Assembly: GCF_000816785.1 (NCBI RefSeq)
Contig: NZ_CP007766.1
Span: forward strand, 868,001-932,000
Length of the DNA stretch: 64,000 nucleotides
Source of the DNA: Campylobacter peloridis LMG 23910
GTDB lineage: Bacteria; Campylobacterota; Campylobacteria; Campylobacterales; Campylobacteraceae
Direction: 5' to 3'
The notes beneath the pieces are model-generated. The model was given only the letters and a program-made list of their open reading frames with translations, made no database searches and was not told the DNA's origin. Positions 45,587 through 54,967 of the stretch are shown in pieces. The position numbers were made by a program, and so were the translations under genes. Position 1 is the first letter of the stretch. The number at the start of each line of letters is the position of its first letter.

Positions 45587-46230
45587 CAGTAACTTTGTCC
45601 TGTATATTTTTCATCACTTTTTATAAATTTATTATTAGTAAAATAATGAAAAGATCCTCCTCCTGCACTTTTACGACTAATGCTAGAAAAGCTAAATCCT
45701 CTTCCTTCATCTCCAAATAATCCATAACTTTTTACTTTATAATCTATCATAGTAGCAAAAACAACAGGATATTTTTTACCCTCACACACATAATAAGTTG
45801 TCATACCTAAATAAGGTCTTAATTTTTTATAGTTTTCTTCACCCATATATGCTTTAAATTGATCTTCATAGTATGCAAATTCGGGTTTATCTTTGAAACC
45901 AAAATTAGCTTTACCTTTATATCTATAATCACTACGATAATATTTACAACCATTAGAAAGGACTTGAGGGAATTTTTTCTTCAAATAAGAAAAATTCACA
46001 AAATGAGTTTCATTTCCTACTTTGATTTCACTCCCTAAATACTTGCTACGAAATTCTTCTCTTTTTTTCTCTAATTCCAATATCTCTTCTCTTATTTTTT
46101 TATCAAAGATATAAATTCCACCATAATTACTTGCAAGAGTTTCTAATTCACTTGCTTTATTTTCTTTAAAAGCACATGCACCTAAAGATACTAAAGAAAA
46201 CAAGCTTAGAATTATCATTGTGATTTTCAT
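45586..46230 (-). CDS. Candidate immunity lipoprotein C (GDEG motif)
   Basis: A 214-aa protein with a lipoprotein signal MKITMIILSLFSLVSLGACA (lipobox LGAC). The mature part has Cys pairs (SNGCKYY, YYVCEGKKY) and ends with KSYGLFGDEGRGFSFSSIS, the motif seen in the two membrane-anchored immunity candidates. Its stop overlaps the start of effector fragment 2 (TGATG). I read it as a third, lipid-anchored immunity protein of the same superfamily. It does not look like TssJ. A ribosome site AAAAAGGAG precedes the ATG. Confidence 0.6.
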   Translation of the reverse strand: MKITMIILSLFSLVSLGACAFKENKASELETLASNYGGIYIFDKKIREEILELEKKREEFRSKYLGSEIKVGNETHFVNFSYLKKKFPQVLSNGCKYYRSDYRYKGKANFGFKDKPEFAYYEDQFKAYMGEENYKKLRPYLGMTTYYVCEGKKYPVVFATMIDYKVKSYGLFGDEGRGFSFSSISRKSAGGGSFHYFTNNKFIKSDEKYTGQSY

Positions 46231-46290
46231 TTGATACTCCTTTTTAAAATTAATTTTGGAAAATTATCTTACTTTACTTTGAAAAAAAAA

Positions 46291-47193
46291 TTATTTTTCT
46301 TTGTATTTATTTAAAGACAGTAAAGTCAAATTTTCAAATATATTTTGATCATTTTTGATGATATTTTGCAAGGCGTTTTGCAAATAAGTCATAAAAATAT
46401 CTTCTTCCATCTCTTTAAATACAGGCGAATACAATTCTTTAGTAATTAATTTTAACACAACAAGATTAATTAGTTTTATATCTTTAATAAGCGGAATTTT
46501 TGAAATAACTGTTTGAAAATCATCTATATTTAATTTTTGGAAATTATCATTTAGTATTGTTTTTTTACGATTTTGTGATAATTCATTTTGTAATTTATCT
46601 AAAATTTTTTCTATATTTTCATAAGTAAAATCTAAATTAACAGAAGAATTAGACTCCATAATAACTTCAGAATTTTTAATATTATTATCCTCTATAAAAC
46701 TATAATCTATTTTTGTTTCAATAAGTTCTTTAATGTTTTCTTTTGCCTTAAAATCTAAGCCATCTATTTTTCCTCTAGGTTTTAGCTCTATTTCATCCAT
46801 CTGTGTGTGTTTTTCTATTTCTTTTATTTCTTTTGCTTGCTTTAAAGTTTCTTGTTTAATCTCTTTTGAATCAACAAAACGCAACTCAATAAGACCTAAC
46901 TTTAGAACATCGCCTTTGTTGATAATAATTTCATAACCATCTTCCAATCTAGAAAAAGAATTATTATAAAAAATATCACTGCCTTCTATAGGCGTCATAG
47001 TAAAAAAACCTTCTTCAAAAGTGATCTTCATATGTTTTTCTTTAACAGAATTATTTTTATCTTGTATCCAAAATAAACATTCTGGACTTGATCCAACAAG
47101 TCCACCAGTTTCATCAAATACACAAGCTACTGTTTTTGTAATATTTTCGTCAATATTTTCAATTATTAATCCTATGGTTTCTTTATCTATCAT
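46291..47193 (-). CDS. tagH: TagH, FHA-domain T6SS protein
   Basis: A 300-aa protein. Residues ~5-110 form a forkhead-associated domain: VGSSPECLFWI (GSS) and KEKHMKITFEEGFF (the conserved His), then DVLKLGLIELRF. The C-terminal ~120 residues resemble the TagH-type helical region (KIPLIKDIKLINLVVLKLITKELYSPVFKEM). FHA proteins bind phosphothreonine and regulate T6SS assembly. It overlaps the end of tssM by 11 nt. Confidence 0.82.
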   Translation of the reverse strand: MIDKETIGLIIENIDENITKTVACVFDETGGLVGSSPECLFWIQDKNNSVKEKHMKITFEEGFFTMTPIEGSDIFYNNSFSRLEDGYEIIINKGDVLKLGLIELRFVDSKEIKQETLKQAKEIKEIEKHTQMDEIELKPRGKIDGLDFKAKENIKELIETKIDYSFIEDNNIKNSEVIMESNSSVNLDFTYENIEKILDKLQNELSQNRKKTILNDNFQKLNIDDFQTVISKIPLIKDIKLINLVVLKLITKELYSPVFKEMEEDIFMTYLQNALQNIIKNDQNIFENLTLLSLNKYKEK

Positions 47194-50100
47194 TTTGAGC
47201 CTTTGTTATATTTTCTACTATTTTAAAATCGCTTAATATCATAATTATATTATTAATATCTGAGTTGTTATTATTAAGTTTGAAATCAAAATACATTTTT
47301 TTATTGTCATTAAATAAAACACTGTAAGATGAATTTGAATTTTTACTTTCCTGTAATAATTTATACCAGGCCCATTCTCCTTTATATGATTTTGTGTAAT
47401 TTATATTAGCATCTAAATAAGAATACGCAGTGAAATCAAAACTAGTTCCATTGTTAAATTCATCAGTTATAACATCTAATTTTGTATGCAATGTGTGATC
47501 ATATATAATAGAAGTATCATTATATTGAACTTTTACAAAAGAAAAATCGGCACTTAAGTCAAGACTTTGTAAAGTAAAGCGCACTCTCATTACATCATTT
47601 GCATTTAGCATTAACTCTGATAAATTACCAGCCTTAGTAATAAAATCCAAAAATTCTTTGGAAAAAGTTAATCTTGAGCTAAATTTAGAATTAATAGAGT
47701 AAACATTTTTTCTTTTAATTAGAACATTTGTTAAATATTTTTCATAAAACTTATTTAAAATTCCATTTTTACCAAAGAAATTTTTAAAAGAATCTATACT
47801 TAAATCTTGTGAACTTAATAAATTAAAAGGATAAAAAGGAGCTATATCATTAACAAATGGTGTATAAACCTCATTCAACCAAACAGTATTAAACAAAGAA
47901 ACTCCATGGTTTTCTATAATATTCCAAGCATACAAAGAAAGAGTTGCATAATATTTTTCCAATTCACTTGGTAAATTTTTAATATTTTGTTCAAGAGAAC
48001 TAAATGGGTCGCTAGAATCTTTACTATCGCTTAAAGCGTATTTTATTTTTTCCTCAATAGTTTGCGAGTTATTTGTTGTAAAGTCAGTTATTTTTTTATG
48101 AATATTAGACAAATCTGTATTTATTAATTCCATGGTTTTTTGATGACTTCCAACATCTAAACCTACAGCAGTAGCACCCGTATTTAAAATAGAATTTTGT
48201 TCTATAATTTTATGATAAGCATCAAACGAACTGGTAATCCCCATAAAACTTGTCTTTATTTCAGCAGCATTAACACCGAGATTATATGCTTGAGTTAGTA
48301 AGGTAGCATCGTTAAGATTGGTATTTACACTAACAATTTTTATAAAATTCATTAAAGGATTTTCTTTTTTAGATAGTATATTAAGTTCATTTAGCATAGA
48401 ACTTTTGGAAATAAACTTTTTTGGTGCAAGTGAATTTAAAATTTCTTGCCATTTATTTTGATATTGCGTTAAATAAATTTTAATAATTCCCATTGCCATA
48501 TTGCTTCTATTTTCAGAATTTGACAAATCATTTAAAATCCACGAATCAATCTCAATGGCTTTATCTATTTTTACATTTAACGTTTGCAAAAAGTCGGCCA
48601 TACCTTTTTTTGTGTAAATTTCTTCAATACTATCAATTTTAATAGACTCTGAGAAAACATTGTTAGCAGCAAATCCTAATTCATTTTTAAAATTATATAC
48701 TTTATTGTTTTTATCTAGAATGATAAAGTTAAGTAAAGTATATATTCTTTGAATTTTTGCTACATTATATAGTTTTTCAATAGATAATTTAACCGAAATG
48801 TCATCTTGCTGAGAAGTGCTTAAATCAATCTTTTGAAGTTCATCGATACCAGATAGAAAATTTTCTTTAGAAATTTTATATTTTTCTAAAAAATTCCAAT
48901 TTTCATTAATCCATATTTTTAATAAATCTTTATCAAGATATTTTTGCTCAAACAATGATTTATATACATATAAAGTTTTAATTAAGTTATCATAATTATC
49001 ATCAGTTTGTAATATTATTTCCATTTCTTTTAATAGGGTATTTTTCAACACATCTTCACTAATTTTATAATATAAATTTTGTGCTTTTTTAAAGCCTTTG
49101 TATGTTATGTTTAAGCTAAAATATTCAAACAAACTTGCCTTTTCGATTAATTGCGGATATACACTTAGTATATTTCTTAAATCAACTAATAATTTTGCTT
49201 TTTCTTCTATACTCATCATGGGGTAATCTTGCATATTTTTCAACAAAAATGAAAGATCAGTATAAACACTTTGAGATATTTTTTTTTCTTGCTCACTTTT
49301 AAGAATAAAATAAGATGAAATAAAATAAGTCATACAACTCAAAAATATAGTTAGACCCACAAGCGATATCTTTTTATAAAAACTTTTAATTCTACTTAGC
49401 GATGAATCTTTAAAGACAATATCTTCAAGCAAAGACTGAACAAAATAACTTTGCTTGCTAAAAGACTGTTTTACTTGAGCTAATGGTTTTTTTATATTAT
49501 ACTTTTCACAAATTGTATCAAGCATAAAATTTCTTGGCACATTTTCTTGATAAGCACTTACATAATATACCCCTCTTAAAACTGAACTATTTTTTAAAAT
49601 ATTTTCATTTTGGAGTTGCACGATAAAGTCTTTGCTCAATACAAATAAATTATCCAACTGCTTTAAAAATAAATAAATTTTATTTTTTTCCTCTATAGTG
49701 TATATAGAAGAATTTTTATCAACAAAACGTAAAAACAAAGATTTGCTTATCTCTTCAAAAGACTTTTGAATATCTTCTTCTTTAAAATGTTCTGCAAAAC
49801 TTACACCAAAAGCTTTTTTTTGAATTTTTTCATTAAAAATATCAAAAAATTCTCTCATACCTTCTATTAAATCTAATTTTGAAAAAACAACATAAATAGG
49901 TAATTGTACACCTAAAATTTTTTCACACTCATGCACCCTTTTTGTTAAATAACGAATTAAATTATTAGAATATTCTTTTGTGTTTTCTAAAAACAATCGA
50001 GTATCAATTATTAAAATAATGCCATTTAATTTACTATGAAAATAATTCTTATTTAAAAATTTTAAAAAATTTTGCCAAATGCTCTTTTTAATTAAAAAGT

Positions 50101-50725
50101 CTCTATTTTTCTCTATATCATCTTCGGGTAACTCATCGCTACTATTAGGATGAAAAAAATCTTCTTGAGAAAAATAATTTCCCTCAGTATCAAGCAAAGC
50201 GCCTTTCTTGGAAACATATAAGCTAAAATTATTGGTGGACTTATGCATCTTTTTATATGATTCTAAACTATCACTTAAAGGATATTCTATATCAGAATAA
50301 TTTATAAAAGTACTTTTACCAGCACCTTCATTTCCTACAATAACAACAAGAGGCAAATTTTTAGTGTTGATATCTTTTTTCCATGTTTGTTTGGCATCTT
50401 TTAATGCGATAAAGAAATTTCTTTTTGCTTTGTATAAAAATTCATTAGATTCTTTTTTAATTTCTTTAAGTCTTATTCTTTTGTCATCCTTAAAAGATTT
50501 TATAAAATTACTTAAAGGCTTTAAAAGGAAAAACAAAAAAATACAACACCAAAATATAAAAATTATCCCAAATCTTAAATAAGAATTACTAAAAACATAA
50601 ATTTCATTAAACGCAAATAAAGAACCATAAGCCCAAAAAAATAAACTTAAGACAACTAAAATAATAAGTATTAATGTGATTACGAAAATCCTAGATTTTA
50701 AAATTTGCATTATTTTTTGAAACAT
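47183..50725 (-). CDS. tssM: T6SS membrane complex protein TssM (IcmF)
   Basis: An 1180-aa protein, normal for TssM. Two N-terminal membrane segments (IFVITLILIILVVLSLFFWA; FGIIFIFWCCIFLFFLL) precede a cytoplasmic NTPase domain with Walker A VIVGNEGAGKSTFIN near residue 117 and LLDTEG. A third membrane segment lies near residue 455 (VGLTIFLSCMTYFISSYFIL), then a long periplasmic region. With TssL and TssJ it forms the trans-envelope base. tssL and tssJ are not next to it in this window. It is divergent from hcp, with a 135-nt shared promoter region. Confidence 0.95.
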   Translation of the reverse strand: MFQKIMQILKSRIFVITLILIILVVLSLFFWAYGSLFAFNEIYVFSNSYLRFGIIFIFWCCIFLFFLLKPLSNFIKSFKDDKRIRLKEIKKESNEFLYKAKRNFFIALKDAKQTWKKDINTKNLPLVVIVGNEGAGKSTFINYSDIEYPLSDSLESYKKMHKSTNNFSLYVSKKGALLDTEGNYFSQEDFFHPNSSDELPEDDIEKNRDFLIKKSIWQNFLKFLNKNYFHSKLNGIILIIDTRLFLENTKEYSNNLIRYLTKRVHECEKILGVQLPIYVVFSKLDLIEGMREFFDIFNEKIQKKAFGVSFAEHFKEEDIQKSFEEISKSLFLRFVDKNSSIYTIEEKNKIYLFLKQLDNLFVLSKDFIVQLQNENILKNSSVLRGVYYVSAYQENVPRNFMLDTICEKYNIKKPLAQVKQSFSKQSYFVQSLLEDIVFKDSSLSRIKSFYKKISLVGLTIFLSCMTYFISSYFILKSEQEKKISQSVYTDLSFLLKNMQDYPMMSIEEKAKLLVDLRNILSVYPQLIEKASLFEYFSLNITYKGFKKAQNLYYKISEDVLKNTLLKEMEIILQTDDNYDNLIKTLYVYKSLFEQKYLDKDLLKIWINENWNFLEKYKISKENFLSGIDELQKIDLSTSQQDDISVKLSIEKLYNVAKIQRIYTLLNFIILDKNNKVYNFKNELGFAANNVFSESIKIDSIEEIYTKKGMADFLQTLNVKIDKAIEIDSWILNDLSNSENRSNMAMGIIKIYLTQYQNKWQEILNSLAPKKFISKSSMLNELNILSKKENPLMNFIKIVSVNTNLNDATLLTQAYNLGVNAAEIKTSFMGITSSFDAYHKIIEQNSILNTGATAVGLDVGSHQKTMELINTDLSNIHKKITDFTTNNSQTIEEKIKYALSDSKDSSDPFSSLEQNIKNLPSELEKYYATLSLYAWNIIENHGVSLFNTVWLNEVYTPFVNDIAPFYPFNLLSSQDLSIDSFKNFFGKNGILNKFYEKYLTNVLIKRKNVYSINSKFSSRLTFSKEFLDFITKAGNLSELMLNANDVMRVRFTLQSLDLSADFSFVKVQYNDTSIIYDHTLHTKLDVITDEFNNGTSFDFTAYSYLDANINYTKSYKGEWAWYKLLQESKNSNSSYSVLFNDNKKMYFDFKLNNNNSDINNIIMILSDFKIVENITKAQNDR

Positions 50726-50860
50726 AATTTTTCCTAATATAAATTCAAATAATTTTTATTTCTATTTATTAATTTTATATTATTTTTACTTATTTTGTAT
50801 TAAAATATTAAAAGCTTTTAATATAAATATAAAGTTAAAATTATAATCATAAGGAAAAAC
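50726..50860. promoter_or_regulatory. Divergent tssM/hcp promoter region
   Basis: A 135-nt, very AT-rich gap between the divergent starts of tssM and hcp. T-rich stretches (TATTATTTTTACTTATTTTG) precede TATTAAAAT, compatible with a sigma70 promoter for hcp, and TAATCATAAGGAAAAAC gives a good ribosome site before the hcp ATG. I see no operator that I can name. Confidence 0.4.
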
Positions 50861-51376
50861 ATGGCACAACCAGCATATATCAAAATCGAAGGTTCAACAC
50901 AAGGACTTATTTCAAGTGGTGCTTCTACAGAAGCAAGTATAGGAAATCGCTATCAAGCAGGACACGAAGATGAGATTATGGCTCAAGAAATTTCTCATAT
51001 TGTAACAGTTCCAGTTGATCAACAAAGTGGACAACCATCAGGACAAAGAGTTCATAAGCCTTTTACTTTCACTTGCTCTCTAAATAAAGCAGTTCCTCTA
51101 CTTTACAATGCACTTACAAAAGGTGAAAGACTTCCGAGTGTTGAAGTTCATTGGTTTAGAACATCAACAAGTGGCGGACAAGAACATTTTTTTACAACTA
51201 AATTAGAAGATGCTATCATTACAGATATTACCTTAGTAATGCCAAATGCTCAAGAAGCAAACAATCATGACAAAACAGAGCTTTTTAAGGTATCTTTAAA
51301 TTACAGAAAAGTTATTTGGGAGCATACAGCGGCTGGAACAAGCGGAAGTGATGATTGGAGAGAAGCAAATTCGTAA
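50861..51376 (+). CDS. hcp: Hcp, T6SS inner tube protein (TssD)
   Basis: A 171-aa Hcp: MAQPAYIKIEGSTQGLISSG, a central QEISHIVTVPVDQQSGQPSG...HKPFTFTCSLNKAVPLLYNAL, and C-terminal LFKVSLNYRKVIWEHTAAG. It stacks as hexameric rings to form the tube pushed out on contraction. It stands alone before a hairpin, which fits the high expression needed for a tube protein. Confidence 0.97.
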   Translation: MAQPAYIKIEGSTQGLISSGASTEASIGNRYQAGHEDEIMAQEISHIVTVPVDQQSGQPSGQRVHKPFTFTCSLNKAVPLLYNALTKGERLPSVEVHWFRTSTSGGQEHFFTTKLEDAIITDITLVMPNAQEANNHDKTELFKVSLNYRKVIWEHTAAGTSGSDDWREANS

Positions 51377-51382
51377 CACAAT

Positions 51383-51407
51383 AAGCTCATTGTTAAACAA
51401 TGAGCTT
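51383..51407 (+). terminator. Hairpin between hcp and vgrG, probable partial terminator
   Basis: A perfect 10-bp stem AAGCTCATTG/CAATGAGCTT with loop TTAAA, 6 nt after the hcp stop. The T-run is poor (TATATGC), so it may reduce rather than stop transcription into vgrG or stabilise the hcp mRNA end. Confidence 0.6.
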
Positions 51408-51483
51408 TATATGCTATTTAATATCCTTATCACTTTCATTAAAAATAATCTCAATAAATCCCAATACCAACAAAGGTTTTTTA

Positions 51484-53952
51484 ATGAATACAAACAACTC
51501 TTATCTTAATTTAAAAATTAACAAACTTGATTTTAAAATCACAAAAGCCATTATAAAAGAAAGCTTGGATCAGATCTTCTTATGTGAATGTGAAGGTTTT
51601 TATGAAAATATCAATAATGATATTTTTAGTGATGATAATATTGAATTTAATCCTAATATGCTTATTGATAAAGAAGCTTCACTTATAATTAAAAATCCTT
51701 ATGAAAACAAAAAGATAGACTTTTCAACTAATATTGATATGATTTATCGGGGAATAATATCTTATGTTGACTATTTAGGTGTTAATCAAGGTAGTGCTAG
51801 CAATATTGTAAAAGAAAATTTTAAACAATTAAACCATAAACATTTTTTTAAGTTTAACTTGCATTCTCCTTTAATAAGACTTGATTTTAATAAAGCAAAT
51901 CGTATTTATACTCATACAAACATAATAGAAGTAATTAAACAAACCTTAGCCTATTATAACACCAAGCTAAATAAAAACATTGATTTTTCTAATATTCATC
52001 ATATATATGAAACTAAAGAATTAATTTCTCAATACAATGAAAGTGATTTAGAATTTATCACAAGATTAGCACACAATCATGGTATTTATTTTTATGAAGA
52101 TAAAGATAATATTTATTTTTATGATTTTTATACTCATAAAGGCAAAATAAAAGATATAGTTTTTAATCCTAATATCAACAACCATCTTAATGAAACTTGT
52201 ATTTACGCACTAAATAAAGAAAAACAAATACAAACTAATGCTTTTACTCATTCTAGTAATAATTCCAAACAACCTTTAAGTTTATATTCCTTAAGCACTA
52301 AAGCACAAAATGCCAATACACATTATAATGAGCATTCTTATGAAAGTGAGTATTCCTTTACACAAAATATTAATTTAAAACAATCCCCTACCCTAAAAGA
52401 AAAAAGAAATACTATGCTTAATAATATACTAAAAGCAAAAAGCAATATTTATCATCTTAGTTTAAATGAAAGTATTAAAATTAATATTCAAGAAGAAACC
52501 ACCAAAGAATATACCATTATAGCAAAAGAACAAATTTTAATTGATGATGCTATTTTAGCTAATACTATCAATACCAATGATAATTTAAATATTAAAGACT
52601 TAAATCTAAGCAAATCTTATACAAATAATTTAACCCTTACCCCATCTTTTTTAACCTTTACACCTAGTTTTAAATCCAAACCAAAACCTCCAATTAATAC
52701 CATGGGTATAGTTATAGGAGAAGATTCTAATATAGAAAATCAAAGAAATACCATATATACAGATGAATATGGAAGAGTAAAAGTAAGGATTAATCTTTAT
52801 GCTAATCAAGAAGAATTAGATAATAAAACAAACATGTATCACTATAGTCCATTCTTAAGAGTAGCTAGTAATGTAGCAAGCAATCATTCAGGTTTTTACC
52901 ATACACCTAGAATAGGAGATGAAGTTATTATTTCATTTTTAGATGATGATATAGATAAACCTTTTATTAGTGGGAGTTTGTATAATGGGGTGAATACTAT
53001 GCCACAATATAACTACCCAAGATACAAAAGAGAAATCGCTGGACAAACACTAAATTATCTAAGTGCTATACCTATGTATAATAAAGGCTTAGATGAACTT
53101 AAACTACAAGAAAATACAGAATATAATCTAAATTATAAAAATGAACATTATCTAACTATCTCTAATTCTACTATAGGAAAAGATAATACCGATGCAAAAG
53201 CAAGAAATGAAATCGCTTTAAAAAATGATATAGACAAGGAAGAATTTTACATTTTAGCACAAAAAGATTATAAAGAAGAAATAGGCAATAACTATGAGCA
53301 AACTATAAAAAATAACAAAACCTCAGAAGTAGGAGCTTTATATACCGAATTTATTACTTTAGGACATATGCAAAATATCATAGGTTTTAAAAATGTCAAT
53401 GTAGGTGCGCAGTATCTAGAAAATACCCTGCTTTCTAAAGATACTAATGTGGGTTTAAGTAATACTTTGAATGTAGGAATTAGTAATGAAGTCAATATCG
53501 GACAAAATCATGAAGAAAAAATAGGAAATGATAAAAGAGTAATCATCAACAATAACCTAGAGCAAGATATCAAAAATGATTTTATCCAAAGAATAGGACA
53601 TAATAAAAATGAAACCATAAAAGGTTCTTATGTGCTTCAAACCAATCAAAGTATAAAATTTCACTCCAAAAAAGATCTAAGCATAGAAACAAATGAGTAT
53701 TTCAAAGCTGAAGCTGATGATTCTATTAGTTTTAAAGCTAAAAATAATTGTTCCTTTACGGCTGATGAAATAAATACTTTAGCTAATAAAGAAAGCACTT
53801 TAATAGCACAAAAACGAATCATCTCTCAAGTAGGTGAAAATACCACCATCACACAAACAAAAGATAAGATTATACTTCAAGTAGGAAAAATGCAAGTAAT
53901 TATAGATGATAAAGGTTTAAGGGTAAAAGGAGGTGATTTGAGAGCAGATTAA
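51484..53952 (+). CDS. vgrG: VgrG (TssI), T6SS spike protein
   Basis: An 822-aa protein. Residues ~1-390 are the gp27-like base (LISQYNESDLEFITRLAHNHGIYFYED). An OB-fold gp5-like domain follows (MGIVIGEDSN...TDEYGRVKVRINLYANQ...SPFLRVAS...PRIGDEVIISFLDDDIDKPFISGSLYNG). The tail is a repetitive beta-helix (NVGLSNTLNVGISNEVNIG, then repeats to VIIDDKGLRVKGGD). There is no C-terminal toxin domain. I chose the ATG at 51484; the frame is open 28 codons further up, but that part overlaps the terminator hairpin. It carries the DUF4280 effectors encoded nearby. Confidence 0.95.
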   Translation: MNTNNSYLNLKINKLDFKITKAIIKESLDQIFLCECEGFYENINNDIFSDDNIEFNPNMLIDKEASLIIKNPYENKKIDFSTNIDMIYRGIISYVDYLGVNQGSASNIVKENFKQLNHKHFFKFNLHSPLIRLDFNKANRIYTHTNIIEVIKQTLAYYNTKLNKNIDFSNIHHIYETKELISQYNESDLEFITRLAHNHGIYFYEDKDNIYFYDFYTHKGKIKDIVFNPNINNHLNETCIYALNKEKQIQTNAFTHSSNNSKQPLSLYSLSTKAQNANTHYNEHSYESEYSFTQNINLKQSPTLKEKRNTMLNNILKAKSNIYHLSLNESIKINIQEETTKEYTIIAKEQILIDDAILANTINTNDNLNIKDLNLSKSYTNNLTLTPSFLTFTPSFKSKPKPPINTMGIVIGEDSNIENQRNTIYTDEYGRVKVRINLYANQEELDNKTNMYHYSPFLRVASNVASNHSGFYHTPRIGDEVIISFLDDDIDKPFISGSLYNGVNTMPQYNYPRYKREIAGQTLNYLSAIPMYNKGLDELKLQENTEYNLNYKNEHYLTISNSTIGKDNTDAKARNEIALKNDIDKEEFYILAQKDYKEEIGNNYEQTIKNNKTSEVGALYTEFITLGHMQNIIGFKNVNVGAQYLENTLLSKDTNVGLSNTLNVGISNEVNIGQNHEEKIGNDKRVIINNNLEQDIKNDFIQRIGHNKNETIKGSYVLQTNQSIKFHSKKDLSIETNEYFKAEADDSISFKAKNNCSFTADEINTLANKESTLIAQKRIISQVGENTTITQTKDKIILQVGKMQVIIDDKGLRVKGGDLRAD

Positions 53953-54022
53953 AAGCAATTTTTTTAAATTAAAACTAAAATCACAAAGAAACCCAATTTA
54001 TAAAAAAACTAAAGGAAAAACA

Positions 54023-54967
54023 ATGAAAACATTAGAAAATATCAAAGCTATGAACTATCAAGAAAAAGATGAATTAGAAGATCTAGTTCTTGAAGCTATA
54101 GATGATAATGATTTGGCCAAGGTAAAAGATATTTTAAAAGATTATCCTGTAAAAATATCTTGTTATGAGCTTAATATCAAAGATGAGGATGGAGACTTCC
54201 CTTTATTTGATCCTTTTAACTTGATAACAAGAGCTGCATTTACTTGTGAAGAAAATAATAATGATTTTTCTATTTTAGATTATTTATTTGATGAGTATGG
54301 TTTAAGTTTAAAAGATCCTAAATATAATTTTGTTCTTATTGATATGAAACATATCAAAGAAGCTAATGAAAAATACATCTTAATGAAAGAAGTAGAAGGC
54401 GAGCCTAATATTTATAAAAACGCTCTAATCTATTATTATATACTCAATGCCGATAATCCAAATTCTCAAATCATACAATATCTAGTCAATCGTGGAGCTA
54501 AATTTGAAGTGCATGAAGATGACTTTGGTTGGACTCCTATGCATTTTTGGGCTAGACGCAATAATTATGAATTATTAGAACTAGCTATTAAAGGAGGGGC
54601 TAATGTGGATATGCAAACCCGACTTATTCAAGAGAGTGAATACAATGAAACTCTTTTATTTGAAGCTGTAAGCGAACCTGAAACTTATAAGGTTACAAAG
54701 CTTTTAATCGAACTTGGAGCTAATGTGAATTTTGCTACCCCAAGAACTCCTTTAGATGATGCAAGAGGATCTAGAAATAAAAAGCTTTTAAAAGATGCAG
54801 GAGCAATGACTTCAGAACAAATTAGAAAAAAATATAATTTACCAGCATATGATTCTTCTCATTGTGAAATTAATGGAAAAACTGACTTTGATTTATTGGG
54901 TAAATATCGTGATGAATGCTCCAAACTTTTAAACGATGCTATAAAAAAGGCTAAGGAGAATGAGTAG
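54023..54967 (+). CDS. Ankyrin-repeat protein 1, candidate immunity protein of the nuclease effector
   Basis: A 314-aa cytoplasmic protein. Ankyrin-type repeats fill residues ~130-270, e.g. DDFGWTPMHFWARRNNYELL, ELAIKGGANVDMQT, NETLLFEAVSEPETYKVTKL, LIELGANVNFATPRTPLDDA. There is no signal peptide. Its last 8 nt overlap the start of the nuclease gene (ATGAGTAG), so the two are translated as a pair. Immunity to a DNase effector would act in the cytoplasm and needs no signal peptide, which fits. An almost identical paralogue follows the nuclease. Ankyrin proteins also serve as adaptors, so immunity is an inference. Confidence 0.68.
   Translation: MKTLENIKAMNYQEKDELEDLVLEAIDDNDLAKVKDILKDYPVKISCYELNIKDEDGDFPLFDPFNLITRAAFTCEENNNDFSILDYLFDEYGLSLKDPKYNFVLIDMKHIKEANEKYILMKEVEGEPNIYKNALIYYYILNADNPNSQIIQYLVNRGAKFEVHEDDFGWTPMHFWARRNNYELLELAIKGGANVDMQTRLIQESEYNETLLFEAVSEPETYKVTKLLIELGANVNFATPRTPLDDARGSRNKKLLKDAGAMTSEQIRKKYNLPAYDSSHCEINGKTDFDLLGKYRDECSKLLNDAIKKAKENE

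Noticed and set aside
45586-46230. 214-aa lipoprotein as TssJ
   Set aside because: It lies beyond tagH, shares the GDEG motif with the immunity candidates, and shows no TssJ-like features that I can see.
53292-53495. 67-codon minus-strand frame inside vgrG
   Set aside because: Shadow of the repetitive beta-helix part of VgrG.
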